Part shown: positions 1 through 6,916 of the stretch, one piece after another | Position numbering within the stretch: the stretch's first letter is position 1 | Layout: every line of letters begins with the position of its first letter | Program-made: the position numbers and the translations under genes | The notes under the pieces: generated by a model | What the model was told of the DNA's origin: nothing | What the model saw: the letters and a program-made list of their open reading frames with translations, nothing else | The model's database searches: none | Assembly (NCBI GenBank): GCA_038209555.1 | Contig: JBBQXP010000003.1 | Location: 1-64,000, forward strand | DNA: 64,000 nt | Direction: 5' to 3' | Source: DASQGA01 sp038209555 | GTDB lineage: Bacteria > Actinomycetota > Thermoleophilia > Gaiellales > Gaiellaceae

Positions 1-2
1 CC

Positions 3-107
3 GACATGGATGCACTCGCGGCCGCGATGGAAACTCCGGCGGCTGGAGAGGCGATGGCGCATGACGGAGTCCTGCCCGAGACCTTGGTGATGCTCGTCGA
101 GGCATAG
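3..107 (+). CDS. C-terminal end of a small unidentified protein (5' end outside window)
   Basis: The third forward frame is open from the window edge to a TAG at 105-107 and gives a 34-residue tail ending PETLVMLVEA. The composition (acidic, alanine-rich helix followed by a hydrophobic strand) resembles the final helix and strand of small dimeric alpha-beta barrel proteins (ABM/YCII type), but too little is present to name a family. Nothing obvious follows it: the next 100 bases contain no ribosome-binding site with a convincing gene. The call rests on amino-acid composition only. Confidence 0.4.
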   Translation, partial: DMDALAAAMETPAAGEAMAHDGVLPETLVMLVEA

Positions 108-212
108 TTCGCTCTCTCAGAAGCTGGGCGAGATCGTTCCCAGGGAACATTCCCGCACGCTGGCGCAGGCGAGGTTTGGCGCGAGCAGCCCGAGCCGCTC
201 GCGCCAAACCAG

Positions 213-400
213 CTAACGCTGAACGATGCGGTGAACTTCGAGGTATTCGATCGACGGCGGGCGCCCGCCAAAGCCTGCTTCCTCACGGGCAGCGGCGACC
301 TTCTCCCCCCAGGCCTCCGCTTGTTCGCGCGAATCCCAGACTTAAACGATTCGTACCTTGCCAGCTTCGCCGGTCGCCTCCGCCGAAGCGTGACGCCCGG
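213..400 (-). pseudogene. Degenerate remnant of a small ABM-like protein
   Basis: On the minus strand a protein-like stretch begins VWDSREQAEAWGEKV and ends YLEVHRIVQR at a TAG (213-215). This is the typical last strand-helix-strand of antibiotic-biosynthesis-monooxygenase-like proteins. Directly before VWD there is an in-frame TAA (342-344), preceded by GKVRIV, which would be the expected preceding strand, and farther upstream the frame shifts. The simplest reading is a dead gene with a stop codon and probably indels. A forward frame across the same bases (176-421) is open but arginine/proline-rich and unlike a protein. The family assignment is an inference from pattern only. Confidence 0.35.
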
Positions 401-696
401 TTAGCTGACTGCACCAAGTAGGCCTCGCGCGATTGCGTGCAAGCAAGCCACTTTGCCAACTCTTAGTGGGATGTAACGACGCGAACCGTTATACACGTCG
501 TTTCGCTTGAGTGGAACGGGCCCCGTTCCACTCGTTCGCTCCTGCGCCTGAGCGGTCGCCGAGCAGTTCGGTACGGAGGCGTGCGCGGAATGGCGATGAT
601 CTCAGGCTGGGGAAGCCGAGCGCGAGCTGACTACGAGGTGTGCGGAGCACCTGGATGACATCGCCCGGTGTCAGTCCGGCGAGGAGATGACGCGCA

Positions 697-3093
697 TTGG
701 CTTCGAGCGCCTCAGCGAGCTCATTTGGCCCTGCCGCTTGCTGGGCTGCCTGGCGTCGTCGCGCTTTTCCGCTGAGGCAGGTCGAATGGCGAGCGCGTCC
801 GCGCATGAGCGCGCCCTGGCCGAAGACTCCACGCCCACTCGCGGAGGTCGTGAACCAGCTTGCCGGCAACGAGCCCGCCGAGGTCCTCCGGAAGCTGCTC
901 GCGGGCGCGGACAACGCCGAACTCGTCGCCGATCGGATCGGGAGCGCCCTCGGTCTCTCCGAGGGCGGCGGGGCGCAGCCGGAGGAGATCTTCTGGGCCT
1001 TCAGGAGGCTCTTCGAGGCGCTCGCCCGCGAGCGGCCGCTCGTGCTCGTGATCGACGACCTTCATTGGGCCGAGTCGACGCTCCTCGACCTGCTCGAGTA
1101 TGTGGCCGGCTTCGCGACGGAGGCGCCGATCTTCCTTCTTTGCCTAGCCCGCGCCGACCTTTTTGAGCAGCGGCCCTCCTGGGCGGCGCCGAAGCAGAAC
1201 TCGCTTGTCCTGACGCTGCCGCCCCTTCCGGAGGAGGACGCCCACTCGCTGATCGCGGGGCTGCTTGAGAAGCACGACCTTCCCGGGGCGCTGCGGGGGC
1301 GGATTGCTGAGGCGGCTGAAGGAAACCCGCTCTTCATCGAGCAGTTGCTCGCCTTGAACGCCGATGCCGACAACGGCGAGCTGCTCGTGCCGCCGACGAT
1401 CCAGGCGCTTCTCGCCGCGCGCGTCGACCGTCTGGGCGCGAGCGAGCGGGCGGTTCTCGAACGCGCCTCCGTCGAGGGGCGCACGTTTCATCGCGGCTCG
1501 GTCGTCGAGCTCCTCGAAGAGCGCGAGCGCGCAGCAGTAGGGGCACAGCTGATCTCGCTCGTTCGGAAGGAGTTCGTCCGCCCTGACCGCGCCGTGTTCG
1601 GGGGGGACGATGCCTTCCGCTTTGGGCACGGTCTCATCCGCGACGCGGCCTACGAGAGCATTCCCAAGCAACAACGCGTGGAGTTCCATCGGCGGTTCGC
1701 GAACTGGCTCGAGCGCGTCTCGGGTGAACGCGTGACCGAGTACGAAGAGATCGTCGGATACCACTACGAGCAGGCGCTCCGCTACCTGATGGAACTAGGC
1801 CCCCTCGGGGAGGAGGATCTGGAGCTCGCGCGGCGGGCGGGCGCTCGGCTTTCCTCCGCAGGGCGACGCGCGCTCGCTCTCGGAGATGTCGTCGCGGCAG
1901 CGAGCCTTCTCGGACGGGCCGTGGACGCTCTCGCTCGCGACGAGTCGAGGCGACTCCCGCTCCTGCCGGAGCTTGGAGACGCGCTCGCCGCCGCCGGCCG
2001 CATCGAAGAGGCCCGCGCGCTGATCGCGGAAGCCGTTCGTCGCGCACCCGAGCTCGGACTCGATACGATCGCCGCCCGCGCTGAGCTGGCCCTTCTGGAG
2101 CTGGAAGGCCACCTCGAGCCCGAGGGCTGGAGTGAGCGGGCGCTACCGCGACTTCGAGCTGCGATGACCATCCTCGAGTCCGCCGATGACGCCGTCGGCC
2201 TCGCGCGGGCGTGGCAGGTGATGGTCTCGCGTGATCTCGCCCAAGGCGTCCGCATGGAGAAGATAACCCAGACAATAATTCGCGCGGCCGAGAAGGCAGA
2301 TGCCGCCGGCCTGCGTCGCGAGCAGGCCATGCTGCGATCGCACCTGACAGGCGCTCTCTTCTACGACTCGACCCCCGCCGAAGAAGCCTTGGCGGCTGCG
2401 CGCATGATCCTTTTGGAGGTCGAAGCGTTCCCGGCCGCCAGAGCCAACGCTCTGGCAAACATTGCGGGCCTTCTCGCGATGATGGGCGGATTCCCGGAGG
2501 CCCGCCAGGCGCTCAGCGACTCAGAGGCCATCTTCGAGGAGTTTGCGCTCAAGTGGGACTATCACATCTTCCCGATGAGGGCAGGCTTCATCGAACTCCT
2601 CGCCGAAGACCCTGTAGCGGCAGAAGCGAGGCTACGACACGGGCTCGACGTGCTGACGGGCTTGGGCGAACGGTTCTGGTCGGCGAGCTTCGCCGCGATG
2701 CTCGCCGAAGCCCTCTACCGGCAAGGTCGACTCGACGAGTCGGAGGAGCTTGCAGCCGAGAGCGAGCGACTCGGCGGCCCGGACGACGCGGAGGTACCCA
2801 TCCTCACGCGGCAGACACTTGCAAGGCTGCTGGCTGCGCGGGGAAAGCCGGAGGAAGGCGTGCCGCTCGGCCGCGAGGCGATCGCGGCTGCGGAGCGCCT
2901 GGCACAGATCAACCACGAGGCCGACGCCCATCTGTCGCTCTCCGAAGTACTCCTAGCGGCCGGCGATACGGCAGAGGCGACCCGCATGGCAGCGGAGGCC
3001 CTCGTGCTGTACGAACGGAAGGGCAACCTCCCTTCCGCGGCAAAGGCGCGCATTCAGCTCGCCAAGTTGACGGTCACCGGCTTTAGCGGGTAA
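697..3093 (+). CDS. 5'-truncated AAA ATPase / TPR protein of the cyclase-associated type
   Basis: The protein resembles the ATPase-TPR half of large regulators that usually have an N-terminal class III adenylate cyclase domain, a P-loop ATPase and TPR-like repeats. Walker B is clear (LVLVIDDLHWA, near 1045-1077), followed by the sensor region ARADLFEQRP, a winged-helix-like segment (EGNPLFIEQ, VPPTIQALLAARVDRL) and helical repeats to the C-terminus. No Walker A (GxxxxGKS) exists upstream in any forward frame; similarity to the family starts abruptly at PLAEVVNQL (about 834), just after an apparent frameshift. The start at 697 (TTG) is only the longest open frame; 817 (ATG) is equally possible. 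The N-terminal part has therefore been lost or replaced, and the product probably cannot hydrolyse ATP. It may be a pseudogene. Confidence 0.6.
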   Translation: MASSASASSFGPAACWAAWRRRAFPLRQVEWRARPRMSAPWPKTPRPLAEVVNQLAGNEPAEVLRKLLAGADNAELVADRIGSALGLSEGGGAQPEEIFWAFRRLFEALARERPLVLVIDDLHWAESTLLDLLEYVAGFATEAPIFLLCLARADLFEQRPSWAAPKQNSLVLTLPPLPEEDAHSLIAGLLEKHDLPGALRGRIAEAAEGNPLFIEQLLALNADADNGELLVPPTIQALLAARVDRLGASERAVLERASVEGRTFHRGSVVELLEERERAAVGAQLISLVRKEFVRPDRAVFGGDDAFRFGHGLIRDAAYESIPKQQRVEFHRRFANWLERVSGERVTEYEEIVGYHYEQALRYLMELGPLGEEDLELARRAGARLSSAGRRALALGDVVAAASLLGRAVDALARDESRRLPLLPELGDALAAAGRIEEARALIAEAVRRAPELGLDTIAARAELALLELEGHLEPEGWSERALPRLRAAMTILESADDAVGLARAWQVMVSRDLAQGVRMEKITQTIIRAAEKADAAGLRREQAMLRSHLTGALFYDSTPAEEALAAARMILLEVEAFPAARANALANIAGLLAMMGGFPEARQALSDSEAIFEEFALKWDYHIFPMRAGFIELLAEDPVAAEARLRHGLDVLTGLGERFWSASFAAMLAEALYRQGRLDESEELAAESERLGGPDDAEVPILTRQTLARLLAARGKPEEGVPLGREAIAAAERLAQINHEADAHLSLSEVLLAAGDTAEATRMAAEALVLYERKGNLPSAAKARIQLAKLTVTGFSG

Positions 3094-3120
3094 GTCAGAC
3101 TAATCCGGGGCACCTATGCG

Positions 3121-3142
3121 CGGCTCTCTGAACCCAGAGCCG
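3121..3142 (+). terminator. Possible hairpin after the truncated ATPase gene
   Basis: A 7-bp inverted repeat (CGGCTCT / AGAGCCG) with an 8-base loop lies 28 bp after the stop of the ATPase gene. There is no T-tract behind it, so termination is only suggested by the position. Confidence 0.3.
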
Positions 3143-3189
3143 GACATCGCTCCGGCGGCCACCGCCGCGCGTAGCTCCAGGCGGCGCCG

Positions 3190-3209
3190 TGTGAGCAATA
3201 TGTGAGCAA
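3190..3209 (+). repeat. Tandem TGTGAGCAA repeat, 11-bp period
   Basis: Two exact copies of TGTGAGCAA start at 3190 and 3201, one helical turn apart. They lie about 110 bp before a tRNA 3'-half remnant. Short direct repeats beside a tRNA 3' end are typical of arm-type integrase sites; that interpretation is an inference, and no integrase gene is present in the window. Confidence 0.45.
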
Positions 3210-3304
3210 CCGGCGTCACTCCGCGTATTCAGAAGTGTTGTGGTCGAGCGATAGAACTAGGGATTTAGCAGAGAAATGCTCACTCGGACAAACGCTCGGT
3301 AACT

Positions 3305-3368
3305 GCCGTCACGGGCTGGGCCTTCCCTCGTAATGAAGGGGTCCGCGGTTCGAATCCGCGCGTCGGCT
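3305..3368 (+). pseudogene. tRNA-Thr(CGT) remnant: 3' half intact, D arm missing
   Basis: The 3' half folds as a tRNA: anticodon arm CTTCC / loop CTCGTAA / TGAAG (3322-3338, one C-T mismatch next to the loop, anticodon CGT), variable loop GGGTC, T arm CGCGG-TTCGAAT-CCGCG (3344-3360) and acceptor strand CGTCGGC plus discriminator T (3361-3368). The 5' side carries only a weak partner (GCCGTCA from 3305) and about ten bases where a D arm should be, so it cannot form a functional tRNA. The gap 3094-3540 otherwise holds a weak hairpin, the tandem repeats at 3190 and a 32-codon open frame (3424-3522) without recognisable similarity. A conserved tRNA 3' half without its 5' half is the classic scar of integration at a tRNA attachment site. 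Confidence 0.6.
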
Positions 3369-3540
3369 TGAAACAAAGCTCCTGCTCAGATGGGGTTGGT
3401 GTCCTCTAGCTAACGATTGCGCGATGCTGACCCTCGCCTATTTCGACGCACTCGTGCGAGAGACCCTCGAGCCGGATCGTCAACCGGCCGTGCTTCCTGA
3501 CGAGCTAGCTAGCTCTCGCTAGCCCCCGCACGCGGCCGCG

Positions 3541-3678
3541 GTGCACGACGTTCGTGTCCCGTGCTTTGCCAACCTGTTGATTCGGTGGGTTGTGTTTGCT
3601 GCGGCCTTCGCCGTCACCACCTGGCTCCTGTCCGGAATGGACGTTTCCGGCGGCGCGTGGGGTTACCTCTGGGTCTCC
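3541..3678 (+). pseudogene. N-terminal fragment of a phage-holin-family-4 membrane protein
   Basis: The first 45 or so residues contain a transmembrane helix (LLIRWVVFAAAFAVTTWLL) followed by SGGAWGYLWVSA, which matches the start of the four-helix PF04020 'phage holin family' proteins common in actinobacterial chromosomes (helix, then GxWGxLxxA). After that the frame runs into sequence antisense to the neighbouring gene and loses all membrane character, so three of four helices are missing. GTG at 3541 is the apparent start. It is read as a truncated, non-functional remnant whose 3' end was cut where the minus-strand gene ending at 3704 begins. Confidence 0.45.
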
Positions 3679-3703
3679 GCGCCGATGGAGCAGGACACTA
3701 CGT

Positions 3704-4699
3704 TCAGCCCTGGGGTCGGCGCCCTGCGGCTAGCTCCTCGAGCGCCCCGCGCTCGATCGAATCGGCTGGAACAACCCCCACGCGACAGCGGGTCCGTGCC
3801 TGCAGAGTCGCCATCCGCCTGCCCCCCTCGAGCACAGCGCTTTCGCCGAGGATTGCACCCGGCCCGATCTCCGCGACCTCGGCGCCGTCCACCTCCACGG
3901 CCAACACGCCGTCGAGCAGCAGGTACAGCTCGTCGCCCGCCTCGCCCTGCTCGACGAGGGTCTCGCCGGGCTCGAGGGATCGCCGAGTAGGGACGGCTCC
4001 GCTCTGCATGAGCTCACGTGACAGCTCGCGCTCGAGCGCACTCTCGGCCTGGGTCACGAATGCATCCGACTCTTCGTCGCCCCAGGGCGTGTGCTCGCCG
4101 TGCGCTTGCTTGTACCAGGCCTTGAAGTCGATCGTTCCCGCTTTCAGGACTAGCTCGCCCTCGCTGTTGTAGATCCAGTGGCGGGGGAACGGGCTGGCGC
4201 CCACGAGCTCGGGGTCGGAGGAGCCGTCTGCGCGGATCGTCAGCGCAAGTGTCGTCCACGCGGTCGCGGACTGAATGCGGAAGAACGGCTTCCCTCTGAC
4301 CATGCGCGGTGCTGGAAAACCGGCCCGGCCGCCGACGGTCTGGACGAAGCGGACCGCTTCTCCGAATACCTCCGGTTCGGGCCTAAGTGTGTCGAAAGCG
4401 ACGCCTGGGACGGTCATCTCCTTTCTCCCCAGACGGAACGTCGTCGACCCGACAAGGCCCTCGCCCGAGTACCCGTGTGCGGCGATCCGTCCGTCCTTGA
4501 CCTCAACCCACGCCTTGAGCTGGTTCGCCTCACGAAAGCGGTCGGCATCGCGCAGCCGTTCGAGGTCGCCCTCCTCGAGCCGGTCGGGCGGTGGCTCGTC
4601 GTAGCGGCCGACGCCCAGTTCGAACGGGATTTTCGGCAAGCCCTTAATCGCCTCCGAGGGAATCCAAGAGATAGCGGTCACGGAAGACTCGATGCGCAT
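3704..4699 (-). CDS. Cyclic-nucleotide-binding-domain protein
   Basis: The 331-residue product has a long N-terminal domain of unknown fold (about 1-225; aromatic-rich, e.g. RHWIYNSEGELVLKAGTIDF) and a C-terminal cAMP-binding-type beta-roll (about 240-325): LEPGETLVEQGEAGDELYLL, then VEIGPGAILGESAVLEGG. The second stretch is the phosphate-binding cassette position, but the usual FGExAL..xxRxA arginine is followed here by GGRRMATL, so the nucleotide-contacting arginine seems present. No DNA-binding or kinase domain follows. ATG 4699 is chosen over longer forms because GAGGAGG sits 7 bases upstream. It starts head to head with the receiver-like gene at 4973, with a small possible reading frame between. 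A ligand-gated function is known for the domain; the target is unknown. Confidence 0.75.
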   Translation of the reverse strand: MRIESSVTAISWIPSEAIKGLPKIPFELGVGRYDEPPPDRLEEGDLERLRDADRFREANQLKAWVEVKDGRIAAHGYSGEGLVGSTTFRLGRKEMTVPGVAFDTLRPEPEVFGEAVRFVQTVGGRAGFPAPRMVRGKPFFRIQSATAWTTLALTIRADGSSDPELVGASPFPRHWIYNSEGELVLKAGTIDFKAWYKQAHGEHTPWGDEESDAFVTQAESALERELSRELMQSGAVPTRRSLEPGETLVEQGEAGDELYLLLDGVLAVEVDGAEVAEIGPGAILGESAVLEGGRRMATLQARTRCRVGVVPADSIERGALEELAAGRRPQG

Positions 4700-4728
4700 G
4701 GAAACCTCCTCGTCGACGGGCCCCAAGG

Positions 4729-4950
4729 CTAAACCACCGCGCTCGCGGCAGGTAGGGCGGCGAGCCGGTCCGCGATCAACGTGTCCGCTACCTCGGAGAG
4801 CCATGATTGTCGCCATGCGGGAAACCGGCGATCCACAGGAACCGAACCTGAGCCCGAGCTGTCAACTCCCGGCTCCGCCACTGGCTTTCCGATGAGGATC
4901 GAGCCCGGGCGGTAGCGCCAATACGCGGGCGTTGGTTCGTAGACCAGGAT
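4729..4950 (-). CDS. Possible 73-residue protein with a non-ATG start
   Basis: The frame ending at the TAG 4729-4731 has natural-looking composition: VYEPTPAYWRYRPGSILIGK near the start and an amphipathic helix WLSEVADTLIADRLAALPAA at the end. No ATG, GTG or TTG is well placed; an ATC at 4948-4950 has AAGGG five bases upstream. It would sit 29 bp upstream of the cyclic-nucleotide-binding gene, on the same strand, and its start lies 22 bp from the divergent gene at 4973. No family is recognised. It could equally be a decayed gene fragment. Confidence 0.3.
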   Translation of the reverse strand: MLVYEPTPAYWRYRPGSILIGKPVAEPGVDSSGSGSVPVDRRFPAWRQSWLSEVADTLIADRLAALPAASAVV

Positions 4951-4972
4951 GGGACCCTTATGGTGCAGCGAG

Positions 4973-5281
4973 ATGCGCGTCTGGCTTGATGATCGGCGTC
5001 CAGCTCCTGCCGGCTGGGTGCACGTCCATACACCGGCGGAAGCGATTGACCTTCTCCGCACCGACCAGGTCGAAGAGCTGTCGCTTGACCACGATCTTGG
5101 CCTCTTCACGCCGGAGGGCGAAGTGACCGGGAACGACGTCGTCCTCTGGATCGAAGAGCAGGTCGTCGTGCACGGCTTCCGCCCGCCCTCGATCATCACC
5201 GTTCACTCGGGCAATCCTCCTGCCCACGAGCGGATGCAGCGGGGCATCGACTCGATCATGCGACGCTCTACGGGCCCGTGA
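4973..5281 (+). CDS. Cyclic-phosphate processing receiver (cREC) domain protein
   Basis: A 102-residue single-domain protein beginning MRVWLDDRRPAPAGWVHV, with SLDHDLGL at about 45-52 and IITVHSGNPPAHERM near the C-terminus. The DD, DHD and VHS(A/G)NP signatures are those of the stand-alone 'cyclic-phosphate processing receiver' family (PF20274), a response-regulator-like fold predicted to act on nucleotide or RNA cyclic phosphates rather than in phosphorelay. ATG 4973 is preferred to the ATG 24 bases upstream because the family starts exactly at MRVWLDD. The divergent neighbour binds a cyclic nucleotide, so a functional link is plausible but unproven. Confidence 0.7.
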   Translation: MRVWLDDRRPAPAGWVHVHTPAEAIDLLRTDQVEELSLDHDLGLFTPEGEVTGNDVVLWIEEQVVVHGFRPPSIITVHSGNPPAHERMQRGIDSIMRRSTGP

Positions 5282-5530
5282 GGACTGATGCCCAGCGCGC
5301 TCGACAACGGCATTCGGCGGCCGCGCAAGCTGCTTCCCGCGCTCGTCGCCAAAGCTGCTCGGATGCCCTCCGAAGAAGCCCGCCCTAACGTTTCCGCGGA
5401 GCCGGCTGACCCTGCCTGCCGCCCTTCTTCGGCAGCCCGACTTACCAAAGGCTTGCCAAAGGAGCACCTTAGGGCAAACGCAGCAGCCGCCAGTAGCACG
5501 AAAACTAGTTACTAGCAGCGGGTTTCCGGA
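5282..5530. other. Intergenic stretch without recognised gene
   Basis: Open frames here on both strands are short, arginine/alanine-rich and lack ribosome-binding sites. The only structure seen is a short direct repeat, CCAAAGG, twice about 5445-5462. The stretch lies between the receiver gene and two tRNA-like elements on the minus strand. Confidence 0.4.
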
Positions 5531-5576
5531 CGGGAGCGACGGGACTCGAACCCGCGACTCCGGCGTGACAGGCCTT
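5531..5576 (-). pseudogene. tRNA-Asp(GTC)-like 3' half
   Basis: Reading the minus strand: anticodon loop CTGTCAC (anticodon GTC) with 3' strand GCCGG, variable loop AGTC, T arm GCGGG-TTCGAGT-CCCGT, acceptor strand CGCTCCC and discriminator G. The 5' strand of the anticodon stem keeps only three of five pairs, and no D arm or 5' acceptor strand follows up to 5650. It is a 3' fragment, not a working tRNA, about 75 bp beyond the 3' end of tRNA-Leu on the same strand. Such fragments usually mark past integration or recombination at tRNA genes. Confidence 0.5.
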
Positions 5577-5650
5577 GCCAACCCAATCATGTTCAAGTCC
5601 GAAATCTGCTAATTTGGCTTGAACACAGGGTTCAGGGCTTTTCTGAGTAG

Positions 5651-5734
5651 TGCGGATGAGAGGACTTGAACCTCCACGCCCTTTCGGGCACACGGACCTG
5701 AACCGTGCGCGTCTACCAATTCCGCCACATCCGC
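5651..5734 (-). tRNA. tRNA-Leu(CAG)
   Basis: An 84-base class II tRNA on the minus strand. Acceptor GCGGATG pairs with CATCCGC (discriminator A), the D arm contains GGTAGA, the anticodon arm is CACGG-TTCAGGT-CCGTG with anticodon CAG, the long variable arm has a CCC/GGG stem with loop GAAA, and the T arm has TTCAAGT. All arms are complete. CCA is not encoded. Confidence 0.93.
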
Positions 5735-5770
5735 GTGGCGCGCAGATTTTAGCTGGCGCCGACGACTGGC

Positions 5771-6010
5771 TCAGAGGCGGGGCCGGCCGTCGTGCTTCTC
5801 GACCACCGGCAGGCTCTCGAGGTCGCGCTGGACGCTCGCCGCGAAGTCATCGTCTCCGTCGCCCTGGACGACCGTGAGCTTCTCCTTCCGGCGCCTCCGG
5901 GAACGCAGCTGCCGGGCGTCCGCTCCGACCGCAGCCGTGAGACGGGGCCACTCGGCCCCGACCACCAGCAGAACGGCGGCCACGAGGAGCACGATCGCAA
6001 GGATCCCCAC
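5771..6010 (-). CDS. Small single-pass membrane protein
   Basis: A 79-residue product with one strong N-terminal membrane helix (VGILAIVLLVAAVLLVVGAE) and a charged tail (RSRRRRKEKL, then acidic, ending KHDGRPRL). GTG 6010 places the helix at the N-terminus; TTG 6037 would add nine residues. Neither start has a strong ribosome-binding site. No family is recognised. It lies between tRNA-Leu and a divergent small membrane protein gene. The basic stretch after the helix predicts the tail in the cytoplasm. Confidence 0.45.
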   Translation of the reverse strand: MGILAIVLLVAAVLLVVGAEWPRLTAAVGADARQLRSRRRRKEKLTVVQGDGDDDFAASVQRDLESLPVVEKHDGRPRL

Positions 6011-6089
6011 GCCCGAATTGTAGACCCGGCCCCACAAGCTTCGCTCGTTCGGGACTCAATCCACGCGCGCAGGTGCCGATATCTGCCGC

Positions 6090-6260
6090 ATGTCCCCGAA
6101 CGTGCTCCTGCCACTCCTGTTCGTGATGGCGTGGGCCACCATCGCAAGGGCGGTCCTGGTCTTCACCCAGAAGCTGCCGCCCACCTGCCCGCAATGCTGG
6201 CTCCGCTACGAGCGCCGCCGTCTAGGCGAGCAGGTCTGCGCCTGTCACTTCTCCGACTAG
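6090..6260 (+). CDS. 56-residue membrane-anchored CPxC protein
   Basis: The frame from ATG 6090 to TAG 6258-6260 encodes an N-terminal membrane helix (MSPNVLLPLLFVMAWATIAR then AVLVFTQKLPP) followed by two cysteine pairs: TCPQCWLRYE and QVCACHFSD. The CPxC...CxC arrangement looks like a tiny zinc ribbon or redox site just outside the membrane helix. Its stop codon overlaps the stop of the convergent dedA gene by two bases. Composition and the clean helix-plus-cysteine layout support a real gene; no family name is known to me. Confidence 0.5.
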   Translation: MSPNVLLPLLFVMAWATIARAVLVFTQKLPPTCPQCWLRYERRRLGEQVCACHFSD

Positions 6261-6859
6261 AAGGGCCGAGTAAGCTGCCGCCGGCGCCGGTACCACCGCG
6301 CCGCTTCCACCGCGCCTGCGATCCCGAACGCGATCGCGAGCGCCAGCACTAGACCCTTCCACGGTTCCTGCTCGAAGGCTTTGCCGCCGAAGTAACCGAC
6401 TAGCGCCGCGTAGCTGCCCCAGATGACTCCGGCAGCAAGGTCGAAGGGGATGAACTTTCGCCAGGGCATCTCGAGCATGCCCGCGGCGAGCGTCACGGCG
6501 GTGCGACCGCCCGGAATGAACCGCGCGATCACAATCAGATAGCCACCGCGCTCCTGCAACGTGCGCTCCGCCCACTCCAGCCGCTTGCGCTTCTCCCCTG
6601 CAAAGAGCTTCCTCTGCACCCAGTGGCCCGCGAAGCGCCCGATTGTGAAGGACGTCGTGTCTCCAAGGAAGGCTCCGAGCGCCGCGGCCAGGATGATCAG
6701 CGGGAGGACGAGATCGCCGCTCGCCGCGAGCACCCCCGCGGTGATGACCGACGTCTCGCTCGGCACCAACGGAAAGACGGCGTCGAGCGCCGCTATCGCG
6801 AAGATGAAGGCGTAGGCCCAGTTCGAGCCGGAGACGTGGTCGGTGAGAGACTCGAACAC
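6257..6859 (-). CDS. DedA/SNARE-associated family membrane protein
   Basis: The 200-residue protein shows the DedA (PF09335) pattern: an early re-entrant region with FPLVPSETSVITAG (about 29-42), a helix pair with ALGAFLGDTTSFTIGR, and RFIPGGRTAVTLAAGM (about 111-126), the conserved R-x-x-P-G-x-R motif, then two C-terminal helices and a basic tail. Family members are polytopic inner-membrane lipid-scramblase/transport proteins needed for membrane homeostasis. ATG 6859 gives a normal family length. It stands alone upstream of the F420 genes, in the same direction. Confidence 0.85.
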   Translation of the reverse strand: MFESLTDHVSGSNWAYAFIFAIAALDAVFPLVPSETSVITAGVLAASGDLVLPLIILAAALGAFLGDTTSFTIGRFAGHWVQRKLFAGEKRKRLEWAERTLQERGGYLIVIARFIPGGRTAVTLAAGMLEMPWRKFIPFDLAAGVIWGSYAALVGYFGGKAFEQEPWKGLVLALAIAFGIAGAVEAARWYRRRRQLTRPF

Positions 6860-6916
6860 GGCGCCTCGAGGTTAGAGGTTTGCTCGAGAACGGCAGGTCA
6901 TGGCCGATCCGACCAT

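Noticed and set aside
489..914. Minus-strand frame with a protein-like segment (GPNELAEALEANARHLLAGL)
   Set aside because: The middle looks helical, but it overlaps the ATPase frame, has no ribosome-binding site, and flanks are low complexity. Not enough for a gene call.
3541..3990. 149-codon plus-strand protein
   Set aside because: Only the first 45 residues resemble a protein (holin family); the rest is antisense to the cyclic-nucleotide-binding gene.
5531..5576. Functional tRNA-Asp
   Set aside because: No D arm, no 5' acceptor strand and two mismatches in the anticodon stem.
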